From: Pseudomonas viridiflava
Lineage (GTDB): Bacteria; Pseudomonadota; Gammaproteobacteria; Pseudomonadales; Pseudomonadaceae
Length of the DNA: 64,000 bases
Assembly (NCBI RefSeq): GCF_900582195.1
Contig: NZ_UTHA01000068.1
Location: 1 to 64,000 of the forward strand
Reading direction: 5' to 3'
Numbering within the stretch: position 1 is the first letter of the stretch; the number at the start of each line of letters is the position of its first letter. The position numbers and the translations under genes were made by a program. Shown one piece after another: positions 8,732-17,906 of this stretch. The notes under the pieces were generated by a model that ran no database searches, was not told where the DNA came from, and saw only the letters and a list, made by a program, of their open reading frames with translations.

Positions 8732-9934
8732 TTATGCCTCTGCCTGGGCTTGCGCCAGTGCCAGGGCATTCTGCAGACGACGGGTGAGCAGCGCCACGCA
8801 CACCACAAGTAAACCGCACAGGCTGATGACAATTGCCATCGGCACGGCGGTGCCGTCGTGCAACACCCCCACCAGCGCCGAAGCACCAGCGGCGACACTG
8901 AATTGCATGCAGCCGAGCAGTGCCGACGCACTACCGGCGCGTGCGCCCTGCCCGTTCATCGCGCAAGCGGCGGCGTTGGGGCTGATGCAACCCAGGCTCG
9001 ACACGCAGATAAACAGTGGAATCAGCAGCGGCCACAAGGATTCGGTATGCATCGCGCTGACCGCGAGCAGCGTCAGCCCGGCGGCGAAATACACCCACAC
9101 CGCCCGTGACAGCAGGAACGCCGGGCCGCGCTTGGCCAACATCCGCGCGTTGACCTGCGCCACCAGAATGAAGCCCGCGGCATTGGTGCCGAACAGCCAG
9201 CCGAAATGCTCGGCCGGCACACCGTAAAGTTTGATGAAAATGAACGGTGAGCCAGCGATATAAGCGAACATCCCGGCGATGGCAATGCCGCCGGTCAGGG
9301 CATGACCGAGGTAAACCCGGTCCTTGAGCAGGCGCCCGTACTGACGCAGCGCACCCGACAACGGCTGACGCGGCATATTCGCCGGCATGCTTTCCGGCAG
9401 CCCCAACGCCACGGCCAGTCCGGCCAAGGCACTGAACCCGGTCAACACCAGGAAGATCGACTGCCAGCCTGTGGTGTTGACCAGCAGACCGCCGAGCATC
9501 GGCGCCAGAATCGGCGCAAGGCCCATCACCAGCATCAATTGCGAGAACACCTTCGCCGAGCCCACCGCGTCGCACTTGTCGCTGACCACCGCCCGGGAAA
9601 TCACCATCCCCGCACAACCGCCGAGTGCCTGGACGAAACGTGCGCCGATCAGCCATTCCAGGTTCGGCGCATAGGCGCAGGCCAGTGAAGCCAGGGTGAA
9701 CAGCGTCAACCCCACGAGCAACGGGATGCGCCGGCCAAAGCGATCCGCCACCGGGCCGTAGGCCAATTGGCCGATGGACAACCCGGCGAAATACGCCGCC
9801 AGCGTCATCTGCACGTGTTTCTCGTCGGTGCCGAACGCCAGCGCCATCGCGGGGAATGCAGGTAAATAGAAGTCGATCGCCAAGGGCCCGAAGGCGGTCA
9901 AGGCACCGAGAATCAGAATGGTACGGAAGTTCAT
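8732..9934 (-). CDS. Bcr/CflA-family multidrug efflux MFS transporter
   Basis: An inner-membrane drug:H+ antiporter of 400 residues with about 12 transmembrane segments. The N-terminus ILGALTAFGPLAIDFYLPAF, with the Asp-Phe-Tyr-Leu-Pro motif in TM1, is diagnostic of the Bcr/CflA subfamily (bicyclomycin and chloramphenicol resistance). The loop 2-3 motif GPVADRFGRRIPLL and motif C region ALGGCAGMVISRAVV are present. It lies 88 bp downstream of copZ in the same direction, but the functions are unrelated and read-through is only possible, not shown. Confidence 0.88.
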   Translation of the reverse strand: MNFRTILILGALTAFGPLAIDFYLPAFPAMALAFGTDEKHVQMTLAAYFAGLSIGQLAYGPVADRFGRRIPLLVGLTLFTLASLACAYAPNLEWLIGARFVQALGGCAGMVISRAVVSDKCDAVGSAKVFSQLMLVMGLAPILAPMLGGLLVNTTGWQSIFLVLTGFSALAGLAVALGLPESMPANMPRQPLSGALRQYGRLLKDRVYLGHALTGGIAIAGMFAYIAGSPFIFIKLYGVPAEHFGWLFGTNAAGFILVAQVNARMLAKRGPAFLLSRAVWVYFAAGLTLLAVSAMHTESLWPLLIPLFICVSSLGCISPNAAACAMNGQGARAGSASALLGCMQFSVAAGASALVGVLHDGTAVPMAIVISLCGLLVVCVALLTRRLQNALALAQAQAEA

Positions 9935-10022
9935 CAGGCATCCAGGTAGGCAAGTCGGCAGCCCGACAGTTTAGCCGTGCCCGGAGGCCTTGAACATTCC
10001 GATAGCTCGCTAACGATCAAAT

Positions 10023-10220
10023 TCAGACGAGCTTCACCTCATATCCTTCCTCGCGAATCGCTTCGATGACCTGATCAGCACTCATGGCGCTTTCGACGCC
10101 GACCTCTTTGGCCGCCAGATCAACCCGCACACTGGCCGCCGGATCCCTGGCCTGCACGGCGTTGGTGATGGCTTTGACGCAGTGACCGCAGGACATGCCT
10201 TGAACGTTGAACACTTGCAT
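10023..10220 (-). CDS. copZ: Copper chaperone CopZ-like, heavy-metal-associated domain protein
   Basis: A cytosolic single HMA-domain protein of 65 residues. The Cu(I) site is MSCGHC (residues 9-14), and the rest follows the beta-alpha-beta-beta-alpha-beta ferredoxin-like pattern, ending EEGYEVKLV. A strong AAGGAG precedes the ATG. It is transcribed away from copA, and a CueR-type operator lies directly upstream. It presumably buffers Cu(I) and hands it to CopA and CueR. Confidence 0.92.
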   Translation of the reverse strand: MQVFNVQGMSCGHCVKAITNAVQARDPAASVRVDLAAKEVGVESAMSADQVIEAIREEGYEVKLV

Positions 10221-10250
10221 GGAATGACTCCTTTGAGTGAGGTTGCCGGC

Positions 10251-10281
10251 AGTTTCGAGCTTGCCACGATGGCAAGGTCAA
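10251..10281 (-). promoter_or_regulatory. CueR-type operator/promoter of copZ
   Basis: On the minus strand TTGACC (10281-10276) is followed by the dyad CTTGCCATCGTGGCAAG and, 19 bp after the -35, by GAAACT (10256-10251). A dyad between -35 and -10 with a lengthened 19-bp spacer is the hallmark of MerR/CueR-activated promoters. It matches the site before copA. Confidence 0.8.
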
Positions 10282-10367
10282 GTTCTTCAATAAACTGCCG
10301 GGCTGGCATTCGGCGCCGCGCTCGGCCAAGCTGCGTGCATCAATGACTCGATTCAGGAGATTCAGCC

Positions 10368-10751
10368 ATGCGCTGGTCAGCTTTCAGCCTGTTTGGCTTT
10401 CTCAGCCTCTTCGCCGCCGTTCCTCAAGTGCAAGCTGCCGGAGAGGATTACGGCGTTCTGATCATTTCCCGCGAGCGCCTGGAAGTGGCAACCTCCTGCG
10501 AAATCGGTGTGTATATCCAGGATCAGCTTTCGGCGCGCCTGTTTCAGGAACAGAGCACGTCTTTCAACCTGCCACCGGGCACTGTATCGCTGCGTTTGAA
10601 ACTGCTACCGGGGCAAGTACCGGGTTGCAATCCAGGCTTGCTCGCACCGGGCTCGCAGGAAATAAAACTGCAAGCGGGCGATGTGCAGAAGTACCGGATA
10701 GCGATGACGCAGGAAGGCATGTACCTGAAGCGCGCCGATCTCGGCTACTAA
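10368..10751 (+). CDS. Exported small protein of unknown function in the copper cluster
   Basis: 127 residues with a signal peptide (about 1-24, cleaved near VQAAGED). The mature part is beta-rich and contains just two cysteines, in ATSCEIGVY and VPGCNPGL, which could form a disulfide. The ribosome binding site AGGAG lies before the ATG. No metal-binding motif such as Met or His clusters is seen. It lies between copZ and copA but has no CueR box of its own on this strand, so a link with copper is only positional. I do not recognise the family. Confidence 0.7.
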   Translation: MRWSAFSLFGFLSLFAAVPQVQAAGEDYGVLIISRERLEVATSCEIGVYIQDQLSARLFQEQSTSFNLPPGTVSLRLKLLPGQVPGCNPGLLAPGSQEIKLQAGDVQKYRIAMTQEGMYLKRADLGY

Positions 10752-10762
10752 GAAAATCCAGA

Positions 10763-10839
10763 CCTGCTCGCGAAAGCGGTGTGTCATTCAGCAATGAAGC
10801 TGAATGGAACGGCCCCTTCGCGAGCAGGCTCGCTCCCAC
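10763..10839. repeat. REP doublet 3 (left arm truncated)
   Basis: The right arm GCGAGCAGGCTCGCTCCCAC is intact. The left arm begins inside the element at CCTGCTCGCGAAAGCG and lacks the outer GTGGGAGCGAG. Both arms carry the CCTGC core. It lies between the small exported-protein gene and the copA promoter. Confidence 0.85.
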
Positions 10840-10871
10840 AGTTGGTTTTGCGGCGCGTCAAAGAATGGCGC

Positions 10872-10902
10872 TTGACCTTGCCCGCATGGCAAGGTTGATC
10901 CT
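10872..10902 (+). promoter_or_regulatory. CueR-type operator/promoter of copA-cueR
   Basis: TTGACC (10872-10877) is followed by the dyad CCTTGCCCGCATGGCAAGG, with GATCCT (10897-10902) as the -10 at 19-bp spacing. The dyad is the CueR recognition pattern. The copA start codon lies about 30 bp downstream. Confidence 0.82.
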
Positions 10903-10932
10903 TGTAGGCATCTACTACAGGGAGTACGACCG

Positions 10933-13326
10933 ATGTCCGATTCCATCACTTTCGATCTGCCGATTGCCGGCATGACCTGCGCCAGTTGCGCCGGGCGTGT
11001 CGAGCGGGCATTGAGCAAAGTCAGCGGCGCCAGTGCCGTCAGCGTCAACCTCGCCACCGAGCAGGCCCGCGTGCAGGCGCCGGGCAATAGTTTGCCGGCG
11101 TTGATGGACGCGATTGAGCGCGCCGGTTACAGCGTCCCGCAGCAAGCCATCGAATTGAATATCGAAGGCATGACGTGCGCCTCGTGCGTCGGCCGCGTCG
11201 AGCGCGCCCTGAACAAAGTCCCCGGTGTCAAAAGCGTCAGCGTCAATCTCGCCAACGAACGCGCCCACCTCGAACTGCTCGGCCAGGTCGATGCGCAAAC
11301 CCTGCTCGACGCCGTGAGCAAAGCCGGCTATTCGGCCAGCGTCTGGCAAGCCGAACACCCGCAAACCGATAACCAGCAACAGAAGCTCAAGCATGAACGC
11401 TGGGCGCTGATCTGCGCGATCGTCCTCGCCCTGCCGCTGGTGGCGCCGATGTTACTGCAACCGTTCGGCATCCACTGGATGCTCCCGGCCTGGGCGCAAT
11501 TTGCCCTCGCTACGCCGGTGCAATTCATTTTCGGTGCACGTTTCTATGTCGCCGCGTGGAAAGCGGTGCGCGCAGGCGCCGGCAATATGGATTTGCTGGT
11601 CGCCCTCGGCACCAGCGCCGGTTACGGCCTGAGTATTTACGAATGGGCCACCGCTGCCGGGCGTATGCCGCATCTGTATTTCGAAGCGTCGGCGGTGGTC
11701 ATTGCCTTGGTGCTGCTCGGCAAATACCTGGAAAGTCGCGCCAAACGCCAGACCGCCAGCGCCATCCGCGCCCTCGAAGCATTGCGTCCTGAGCGGGCTA
11801 TTCAAGTGATCGACGGCCGCGAGCAGGATGTCGCCATCAGCGCGTTGCGCCTCAACGATCTGGTGTTGGTCAAACCCGGCGAACGTTTCCCGGTCGACGG
11901 CGAAGTCATCGAAGGCCAGAGCCACGCCGATGAAGCACTGATCAGCGGCGAAAGCCTGCCGGTGCCGAAACAGCCGGGCGACAAAGTCACCGGCGGCGCG
12001 ATCAATGGTGAAGGGCGCTTGCTGGTGCGCACTCAGGCGCTCGGCGCCGAGACCGTGCTGGCGCGGATCATTCGTCTGGTCGAGGACGCTCAGGCCGCCA
12101 AGGCGCCGATCCAGAAACTGGTGGATAAAGTCAGCCAGATCTTCGTGCCGACGGTGTTGCTGATTTCTTTGGCAACACTGATCGGCTGGTGGCTCTACGG
12201 CGCGCCCATGGAAACTGCGTTGATCAACGCCGTCGCAGTTCTGGTCATCGCCTGCCCGTGTGCATTGGGCCTCGCCACGCCGACCGCGATCATGGCCGGA
12301 ACCGGCGTGGCTGCGCGCCACGGCATTCTGATCAAGGACGCCGAAGCCCTGGAACGCGCCCATGAAGTCAGCAGCGTGGTGTTCGACAAGACCGGCACGC
12401 TGACCTCCGGCACACCGCGCATTGCCCATTTCAGTGCAGTGGATGGCGATGAAGACGCGCTGCTGAAACTGGCCGGCGCACTGCAACGCGGCAGTGAACA
12501 CCCGTTGGCCAAAGCGGTGCTGGATGCGGCCACCGAACGAGGCCTGAACGTGCCTGATGTCAGCGACAGCCAGTCGCTGACCGGTCGCGGCATCGCCGGC
12601 AGCCTCGATGGTCGTCGCCTGGCGCTGGGCAATCGGCGGATGCTTGAAGAAAGTGCTTTGAACGCGGGCAATCTGAGCGAATCTGCCCAGGCATGGGAGG
12701 CCGAGGGCCGTACGCTGTCGTGGTTGATCGAACAAAGTCCTGAACCGAAAGTGCTTGGTTTGTTTGCCTTCGGTGACACCCTGAAACCCGGCGCACTGGC
12801 AGCCGTGCAGCAACTTGCCGCCCGCGATATCCACAGCCATCTGCTGACCGGCGACAACCGTGGCAGCGCTCGCGCCGTCGCCGAAGCCTTGGGCATCAGC
12901 AATGTCCACGCCGAAGTACTGCCGGCGGACAAAGCCGCGACCGTCACCGAGCTGAAAAAAACCGGCGTGGTCGCCATGGTCGGTGACGGCATCAACGACG
13001 CCCCGGCCCTCGCCGCTGCCGACATCGGCATCGCCATGGGCGGCGGCACCGACGTCGCCATGCACGCGGCGGGCATCACCCTGATGCGTGGCGACCCACG
13101 GCTGGTGCCGGCGGCGCTGGAGATCAGCCGCAAGACCTACGCGAAAATCCGCCAGAACCTGTTCTGGGCCTTCGTCTACAACCTGATCGGCATTCCGCTG
13201 GCGGCGTTCGGTTTTCTCAATCCGGTGCTGGCCGGTGCGGCGATGGCGCTGTCGAGCGTCAGCGTGGTGAGCAATGCGCTACTGTTGAAAACCTGGAAAC
13301 CCAAGGACCTGGAGGAGCACCGATGA
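10933..13326 (+). CDS. copA: Cu(I)-exporting P1B-type ATPase
   Basis: Exports Cu(I) from cytosol to periplasm at the expense of ATP. It has 797 residues with two N-terminal HMA domains, each with GMTCASC (C16/C19 and C82/C85). The transmembrane metal site is CPC (C441-P-C443). The phosphorylation site is D485 in DKTGT. The P1B-specific dipeptide is H523-P524, and the hinge is GDGIND at 684-689. Eight transmembrane segments are expected. The gene overlaps cueR by 4 bp (ATGA), so the two form one operon behind a CueR-type promoter. This is the standard Pseudomonas copper-tolerance arrangement. Confidence 0.97.
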   Translation: MSDSITFDLPIAGMTCASCAGRVERALSKVSGASAVSVNLATEQARVQAPGNSLPALMDAIERAGYSVPQQAIELNIEGMTCASCVGRVERALNKVPGVKSVSVNLANERAHLELLGQVDAQTLLDAVSKAGYSASVWQAEHPQTDNQQQKLKHERWALICAIVLALPLVAPMLLQPFGIHWMLPAWAQFALATPVQFIFGARFYVAAWKAVRAGAGNMDLLVALGTSAGYGLSIYEWATAAGRMPHLYFEASAVVIALVLLGKYLESRAKRQTASAIRALEALRPERAIQVIDGREQDVAISALRLNDLVLVKPGERFPVDGEVIEGQSHADEALISGESLPVPKQPGDKVTGGAINGEGRLLVRTQALGAETVLARIIRLVEDAQAAKAPIQKLVDKVSQIFVPTVLLISLATLIGWWLYGAPMETALINAVAVLVIACPCALGLATPTAIMAGTGVAARHGILIKDAEALERAHEVSSVVFDKTGTLTSGTPRIAHFSAVDGDEDALLKLAGALQRGSEHPLAKAVLDAATERGLNVPDVSDSQSLTGRGIAGSLDGRRLALGNRRMLEESALNAGNLSESAQAWEAEGRTLSWLIEQSPEPKVLGLFAFGDTLKPGALAAVQQLAARDIHSHLLTGDNRGSARAVAEALGISNVHAEVLPADKAATVTELKKTGVVAMVGDGINDAPALAAADIGIAMGGGTDVAMHAAGITLMRGDPRLVPAALEISRKTYAKIRQNLFWAFVYNLIGIPLAAFGFLNPVLAGAAMALSSVSVVSNALLLKTWKPKDLEEHR

Positions 13327-13736
13327 ACATCGGTCAAGCAGCCAAACAAAGCGGCCTGAGCGCGAAAATGATCCGCTATTACGAGTCGATCGGCCTGCTT
13401 AAGGCGGCGCATCGCACCGACAGCGGTTATCGGGTCTATGGCGACGAAGACCTGCACACGCTGGCGTTTATCAAGCGCTCGCGGGACTTGGGCTTTTCCC
13501 TCGAAGAGGTCGGTAAACTGCTGACCCTGTGGCAGGATCGCCAGCGCGCCAGCGCTGATGTGAAGGCGTTGGCGCGCCAGCACATCGACGAGTTGAATCA
13601 GAAGATCCGCGAACTCGGCGAACTGCGCGACACCCTGCAAGACCTCGTCGAGCACTGCAACGGCGACCATCGCCCCGACTGCCCGATCCTCAAGGAGCTG
13701 GCGTCGGGCTGCTGCGCGCAACCCGCCCGCGCTTGA
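13323..13736 (+). CDS. cueR: MerR-family copper-responsive activator
   Basis: A Cu(I) sensor of 137 residues. The MerR winged helix [20 protein letters not shown] is N-terminal, and a dimerisation helix occupies about 80-110. The metal loop has C112 and C120 in CNGDHRPDC, the spacing of CueR rather than MerR or ZntR. A further Cys pair at the tail (SGCC) is common in proteobacterial CueR. It overlaps copA by 4 bp and should activate both the copZ and copA operators. Its last 47 bp overlap the 3' end of the MFS gene on the opposite strand. Confidence 0.95.
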   Translation: MNIGQAAKQSGLSAKMIRYYESIGLLKAAHRTDSGYRVYGDEDLHTLAFIKRSRDLGFSLEEVGKLLTLWQDRQRASADVKALARQHIDELNQKIRELGELRDTLQDLVEHCNGDHRPDCPILKELASGCCAQPARA

Positions 13737-14898
13737 GCGCCAGAAGCTTCAGCGTGAGCAATGTGCCCAGGGGAATGCCGTGGAACAGCATGACCACGGC
13801 ACCCGGCGCCCACCATCCGTAGAACGGCGCGGCGATGAGCATGCCGATGCCGAATCCGGTCATTTGCAGCAAGGTCAGGACGCTGAAAATCGGCAAGCGC
13901 AACTGCTCAGGTTCGCGCTGCAGCCGCGACATCAACCCGACTTCGGAAACGCCGTCACCCAGTCCCGCCGGCAAGGAAAACAGCAGCAGACCGTAGAGGC
14001 TGTGTTGCTGGAACATCAGGATAAAGCCACAGGACATCAGCGCCACGCCGAAGAAAAAGCGCCGTTCGAGGTTGATGTTGTCCGAGCCCTTGAGACGGCT
14101 GGCGATTCGCGCGCCCAGCAGTTTGCCGCTGGCCCACACCGCGAGCATCAGGCCCAGCGTGGTGCTCGCCGATTCTGGCGTGAGCAGTTTGGAGATGATC
14201 GGAAAGCCGACGTTGTGCGCAGCACTGCCCAAGGTGTCGGCCATGGTCACCGCAAGCATGGCGGCAATCACCGGTGCAGCGCGCAGGCCTTGCTTGAGGG
14301 CTGACCATTCGCCGCGTTCCGGTTCGTCGTTGACGGTCGCCGGTTCGAACCGCAGCGGCACGATCAATAACGCCGCGAGCAAGTAGGTCAGCGCATTCAG
14401 GGCGAACACCGTTTCAAAGCCAAAAGCCGCGACCAGCAAACCCGACACCAGACTGCCACCGACCATTGCGGCGGATGAAGCCGAGGTGATCCAAGCGTTG
14501 GCCTTGAGCAATTGATCGGCGTGGATCAAACGCGGCAACTGGCTGTTGAGGCCGATGGCGAACATCGAATTGCCCAGGCCCAGACCGAAGGCGATCACCG
14601 GCAACAGCAAGGCCTGTTGGCCGACAGGCACGATCAACAACAGACCGAGCACGCTGGCGCGCAGCAGGTCGAAGGCGATCAGCGGTGCGCGTCCGCTGCA
14701 ACGACGGTAAAACGCGGTGCCGATCAGACTGGCAAAAATCCCCCCGCCGACGCGACTGGCGAGAAAGATCCCGACGCTTATTGCGCTGTTGCTCAGCAGG
14801 TAGACGTAGGTAGCCAGCGCGACCATGTTGAGGAAGGCGCCGAAATCGGAGACCAGTCGAGCAGTGACGATCAGGTGGGTGTTGCGGGGGGTGGTCAC
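13690..14898 (-). CDS. MFS transporter
   Basis: An inner-membrane transporter of 402 residues. It starts with GTG at 14898, preceded by AAGGA at a good distance; longer in-frame starts run into the repeat element upstream. The N-terminus is MTTPRNTHLIVTARLVSDFG, followed by about 11-12 hydrophobic segments. The signature loop is irregular (FYRRCSGRAPLIAFD), as in MFS_3/enterobactin-exporter-like proteins. The C-terminal tail overlaps the end of cueR by 47 bp. Substrate unknown. Confidence 0.82.
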   Translation of the reverse strand: MTTPRNTHLIVTARLVSDFGAFLNMVALATYVYLLSNSAISVGIFLASRVGGGIFASLIGTAFYRRCSGRAPLIAFDLLRASVLGLLLIVPVGQQALLLPVIAFGLGLGNSMFAIGLNSQLPRLIHADQLLKANAWITSASSAAMVGGSLVSGLLVAAFGFETVFALNALTYLLAALLIVPLRFEPATVNDEPERGEWSALKQGLRAAPVIAAMLAVTMADTLGSAAHNVGFPIISKLLTPESASTTLGLMLAVWASGKLLGARIASRLKGSDNINLERRFFFGVALMSCGFILMFQQHSLYGLLLFSLPAGLGDGVSEVGLMSRLQREPEQLRLPIFSVLTLLQMTGFGIGMLIAAPFYGWWAPGAVVMLFHGIPLGTLLTLKLLALKRGRVARSSPTPAP

Positions 14899-14963
14899 AT
14901 TCAGTCCTTGAGTGTGGTTGGGGCGGTGGACAGTAGACGCGAAATTGCGTTGATCCGAAAGGG

Positions 14964-15186
14964 CCCTCACCCTAACCCTCTCCCAGGGGGAGAGGGGACT
15001 GATTGGGGGATGCTGTGGAGATACGCCGACCTGAAATTTCTTTACCGAATCCAAACAGGTCCAAATGCTGACCTCGTCCAATTCGTAATCGACCCGGTAT
15101 TTCAGGTCGATGTATGACGCAAGACACCTCGGTCGGCCCCCTCTCCCTCTGGGCGGTCCGACGTTTCGGGAGGGCTGGGGTGAGGG
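14964..15186. repeat. MITE-like dispersed repeat with nested inverted repeats
   Basis: The element is bounded by CCCTCACCC (14964-14972) and GGGTGAGGG (15178-15186). Inside, 18-bp arms (15020-15037 and 15099-15116) built around CGACCTGAAAT / ATTTCAGGTCG form a second, long hairpin with three mismatches. It has no coding capacity. A shorter relative with the same ends occurs at 44571-44622. Similar CCCTCACCC-bounded repeats are common between Pseudomonas genes. Confidence 0.65.
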
Positions 15187-15203
15187 TGCTTCTGCCTCAA
15201 ACA

Positions 15204-15228
15204 AAAAAACCCGGCCGAAGCCGGGTTT
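15204..15228 (-). terminator. Intrinsic terminator of the RIO kinase gene
   Basis: Read on the minus strand, AAACCCGGC-TTC-GGCCGGGTTT is followed by a run of T. It lies 12 bp after the stop codon. Confidence 0.85.
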
Positions 15229-15240
15229 CTCATCAAGCAA

Positions 15241-16137
15241 TCACTGCATCCACGGTGGTGGCGGTGGCTCGTCGGACTTGCCTTTCGGCTCGTCGTCCGC
15301 CGCACGGATGGCCTGCTTGCGTTCCTCGTCGAGGCGCGCCGCTTCGATCTCGCGCAACACCCCACCCACGTCGGCCAGGTCTTCCGGATCATCGAACTCG
15401 CCGGACAGCACACTGTTCGGGTGCAGAGTGCCGGCTTCGTACAACGCCCACATTTCCTTGGCGTACTTGGTCGTCTTCAACTCCGGGGCAAAGCGACCGA
15501 AGTAGGAAGCCATGTTGCCGACATCCCGCTCCAGCATGCTGAACGCGTGGTTGTTGCCGGCAGCGTCGACGGCTTGCGGCAGGTCGATGATGACCGGGCC
15601 GGTCGGCGTCAGCAGCACGTTGAACTCCGAGAGGTCACCGTGCACCAGACCGGTACACAACATCAGCACGATCTGCGAAATCAGGAACGCGTGATACTCG
15701 CGCGCCTGATCCGGCTCGAGCACCACGTCGTTCAGACGCGGTGCAGCGTCGCCGAACTCATCGGCCACCAGTTCCATCAGCAGCACGCCATCGAGGAAGT
15801 CGTACGGCTTGGGCACGCGCACACCGGCACCGGCCAGACGGAACAGCGCCGCCACTTCGGCGTTCTGCCAGGCATCTTCGGTCTCTTTACGACCGAACTT
15901 GGAACCCTTCGCCATCGCCCGAGCCTGTCGGCTGTTGCGGACCTTGCGGCCTTCCTGATACTCGGCCGCCTGGCGGAAACTGCGTTTGTTCGCCTCCTTG
16001 TAGACCTTTGCGCAACGTAACTGATTGCCGCAGCGCACCACATATACAGCTGCTTCTTTACCACTCATCAGTGGGCGCAGCACTTCGTCGACCAGACCGT
16101 CCTCGATCAGGGGTTCAATGCGTTTTGGAGTCTTCAT
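15241..16137 (-). CDS. RIO1-like serine/threonine protein kinase (PA4780 type)
   Basis: An atypical cytosolic kinase of 298 residues. RIO landmarks are present: KEAAVYVVRCG with the ATP-binding lysine region, CAKVYKEANKRSFR, the catalytic loop LVHGDLSEFNVLL and the metal-binding VIIDLPQAVD. An acidic/proline-rich tail ends in PPPPPWMQ. RIO kinases are best known from eukaryotic and archaeal ribosome maturation; a bacterial subfamily is widespread in Pseudomonas. The gene stands alone with its own terminator. Its target is unknown. Confidence 0.93.
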   Translation of the reverse strand: MKTPKRIEPLIEDGLVDEVLRPLMSGKEAAVYVVRCGNQLRCAKVYKEANKRSFRQAAEYQEGRKVRNSRQARAMAKGSKFGRKETEDAWQNAEVAALFRLAGAGVRVPKPYDFLDGVLLMELVADEFGDAAPRLNDVVLEPDQAREYHAFLISQIVLMLCTGLVHGDLSEFNVLLTPTGPVIIDLPQAVDAAGNNHAFSMLERDVGNMASYFGRFAPELKTTKYAKEMWALYEAGTLHPNSVLSGEFDDPEDLADVGGVLREIEAARLDEERKQAIRAADDEPKGKSDEPPPPPWMQ

Positions 16138-16375
16138 CAGCTTTTATTGTGGGTCCTTTATTACCAAACACGCGAATGTCACTCGTTATACGGCAATCCT
16201 CGCATTACGGGGAGGGGTTGCCGACCTGTGAACCTGTGAATGCACACACTGTGCCGAAAAATCGACCGCTGCGAATCATAGCCGAGCCTTGCCTGTTTGT
16301 TGGTATCGGCCGTTGAGGGCATTTGCGACAGAATCTGACATCTGCGATTTCAGCCCTTTTGCCCTCACCCCAGCG

Positions 16376-17653
16376 TTAGCGTTCGATAATGACGGTGACG
16401 CCCTGCCCACCCGCCGCGCAAATCGAAATCAGCCCCCGGCCCTTGCCCGCTGCATCCAGCAGTTTTGCCAGATTGGCGACGATACGCCCGCCAGTCGCGG
16501 CAAACGGATGGCCGGCCGCCAGCGAACTGCCCTTGACATTGAGACGGCTGCGATCGATCGAGCCTAGCGGCGCATCGAGGCCCAAACGGGTTTTGCAGTA
16601 CTCGGGGTCTTCCCAGGCTTTCAACGTACACAGCACTTGCGCGGCGAATGCCTCATGAATTTCGTAGTAATCGAAATCCTGCAAGGTCAGTCCGTTGCGC
16701 GCCAGCAAACGCGGCACAGCGTAGACCGGCGCCATCAGCAGCCCTTCGGCACCGTTGACGAAATCCACTGCCGCCGCCTCGCCATCGCGCAGGTAAGCGA
16801 GAATCGGCAAGCCACGTTCCTTCGCCCACTCTTCGCTGCCGAGCAGTACCACCGAGGCGCCGTCAGTCAGCGGCGTGGAGTTGCCCGCAGTCAGCGTGCC
16901 TTTGGCACTTTTTTCGAAGGCCGGTTTCAATGTCGCGAGTTTTTCCAGGGTCAGGTCCGGGCGCAGGTTGTTGTCGCGGGTCAGGCCGAGAAACGGCGTC
17001 ATCAAGTCGTTGTGCCAGCCTTCGCTGTAGGACGCGGCAAGTTTGTGGTGGCTTTCGAGGGCCAGTTGATCCTGATCTTCACGGGGGATCTGCCAGGTCT
17101 GCGCCATCAATTCACAGTGCTGGCCCATCGACAGCCCAGTGCGTGGTTCGCCGATGCCTGGAAAATCCGGAATCAGATGTTTAGGCCGCAGTTGCAGAAA
17201 GGTTTTCAGTTTGTCGCCAGTGGTCTTGGCGCGGTTGGCTTGCAGGAGGATTTTGCGCAGGCCTTCGCTGACACTGATCGGCGCATCCGACGTGGTGTCA
17301 ACGCCACCGGCAATGCCGCAGTCGATCTGACCCAGGGCAATCTTGTTTGCCACCAGGATCGCCGCCTCCAGACCGGTGCCGCAGGCTTGCTGGATGTCGT
17401 AGGCCGGCGTCGCAGGTGACAAACGCGAGCCGAGGACGCATTCACGGGTCAGACTCATATCTCGTGACAATTTCAGCACCGCGCCTGCCACCACCTCGCC
17501 GATGCGCTGGCCGTGCAGGTTGTAGCGTTCGATCAGGCCTTCAAGGGCGGCAGTGAGCATCGCCTGATTGCTGGCCGTGGCGTAGGGCCCGTTGGAACGG
17601 GCGAAGGGGATTCGGTTACCGCCGATGATCGCGACGCGGCGCAGCTGACTCAT
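16376..17653 (-). CDS. Acetyl-CoA C-acetyltransferase (thiolase, FadI-like)
   Basis: A thiolase of 425 residues that condenses or cleaves acyl-CoA at the beta carbon. The nucleophile is C91 in QQACGTG. The catalytic His lies in GHPFAATGGR and the second Cys in SICAAGGQG; YEIHEAFAAQ is also present. The length and the N-terminal RVAIIGGNRIPFARS match the long FadI-type thiolases. AAGGAG precedes the ATG. It is divergent from the FabG/MaoC gene pair at 17907-20116. Together they supply thiolase, 3-oxoacyl reductase and enoyl hydratase steps, so they probably act on the same acyl chains. Confidence 0.93.
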   Translation of the reverse strand: MSQLRRVAIIGGNRIPFARSNGPYATASNQAMLTAALEGLIERYNLHGQRIGEVVAGAVLKLSRDMSLTRECVLGSRLSPATPAYDIQQACGTGLEAAILVANKIALGQIDCGIAGGVDTTSDAPISVSEGLRKILLQANRAKTTGDKLKTFLQLRPKHLIPDFPGIGEPRTGLSMGQHCELMAQTWQIPREDQDQLALESHHKLAASYSEGWHNDLMTPFLGLTRDNNLRPDLTLEKLATLKPAFEKSAKGTLTAGNSTPLTDGASVVLLGSEEWAKERGLPILAYLRDGEAAAVDFVNGAEGLLMAPVYAVPRLLARNGLTLQDFDYYEIHEAFAAQVLCTLKAWEDPEYCKTRLGLDAPLGSIDRSRLNVKGSSLAAGHPFAATGGRIVANLAKLLDAAGKGRGLISICAAGGQGVTVIIER

Positions 17654-17692
17654 GAATAACTCCTTAGAAAAAATCGGGTTGAAACAATCCCT

Positions 17693-17780
17693 GTGGGAGC
17701 GAGCTTGCTCGCGAAGAGGGCGGCACATTCATCACTTTTACCGACTGATACGACGCCTTCGCGAGCAAGCTCGCTCCCAC
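17693..17780. repeat. REP doublet 4
   Basis: Both arms carry the CTTGC core (GAGCTTGCTC and GAGCAAGCTC). It occupies the divergent region between the thiolase and FabG-like genes, so promoters for both genes must fit around it. Confidence 0.93.
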
Positions 17781-17906
17781 AGGATCCGCGCATGTCCGCA
17801 AGACCTGCTAAACCTCAGTGTCTAGCGTAGGCCTTATTGCGTGGATCGAACGATTGTTTGCCATCGACAGTCCACACTTTGAACCACAACTTCTGGAGAG
17901 CGTTCC

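Noticed and set aside
11452..13065. Open frame of 537 codons on the minus strand inside copA
   Set aside because: Shadow of copA, whose P-type ATPase motifs are all in the plus-strand frame.
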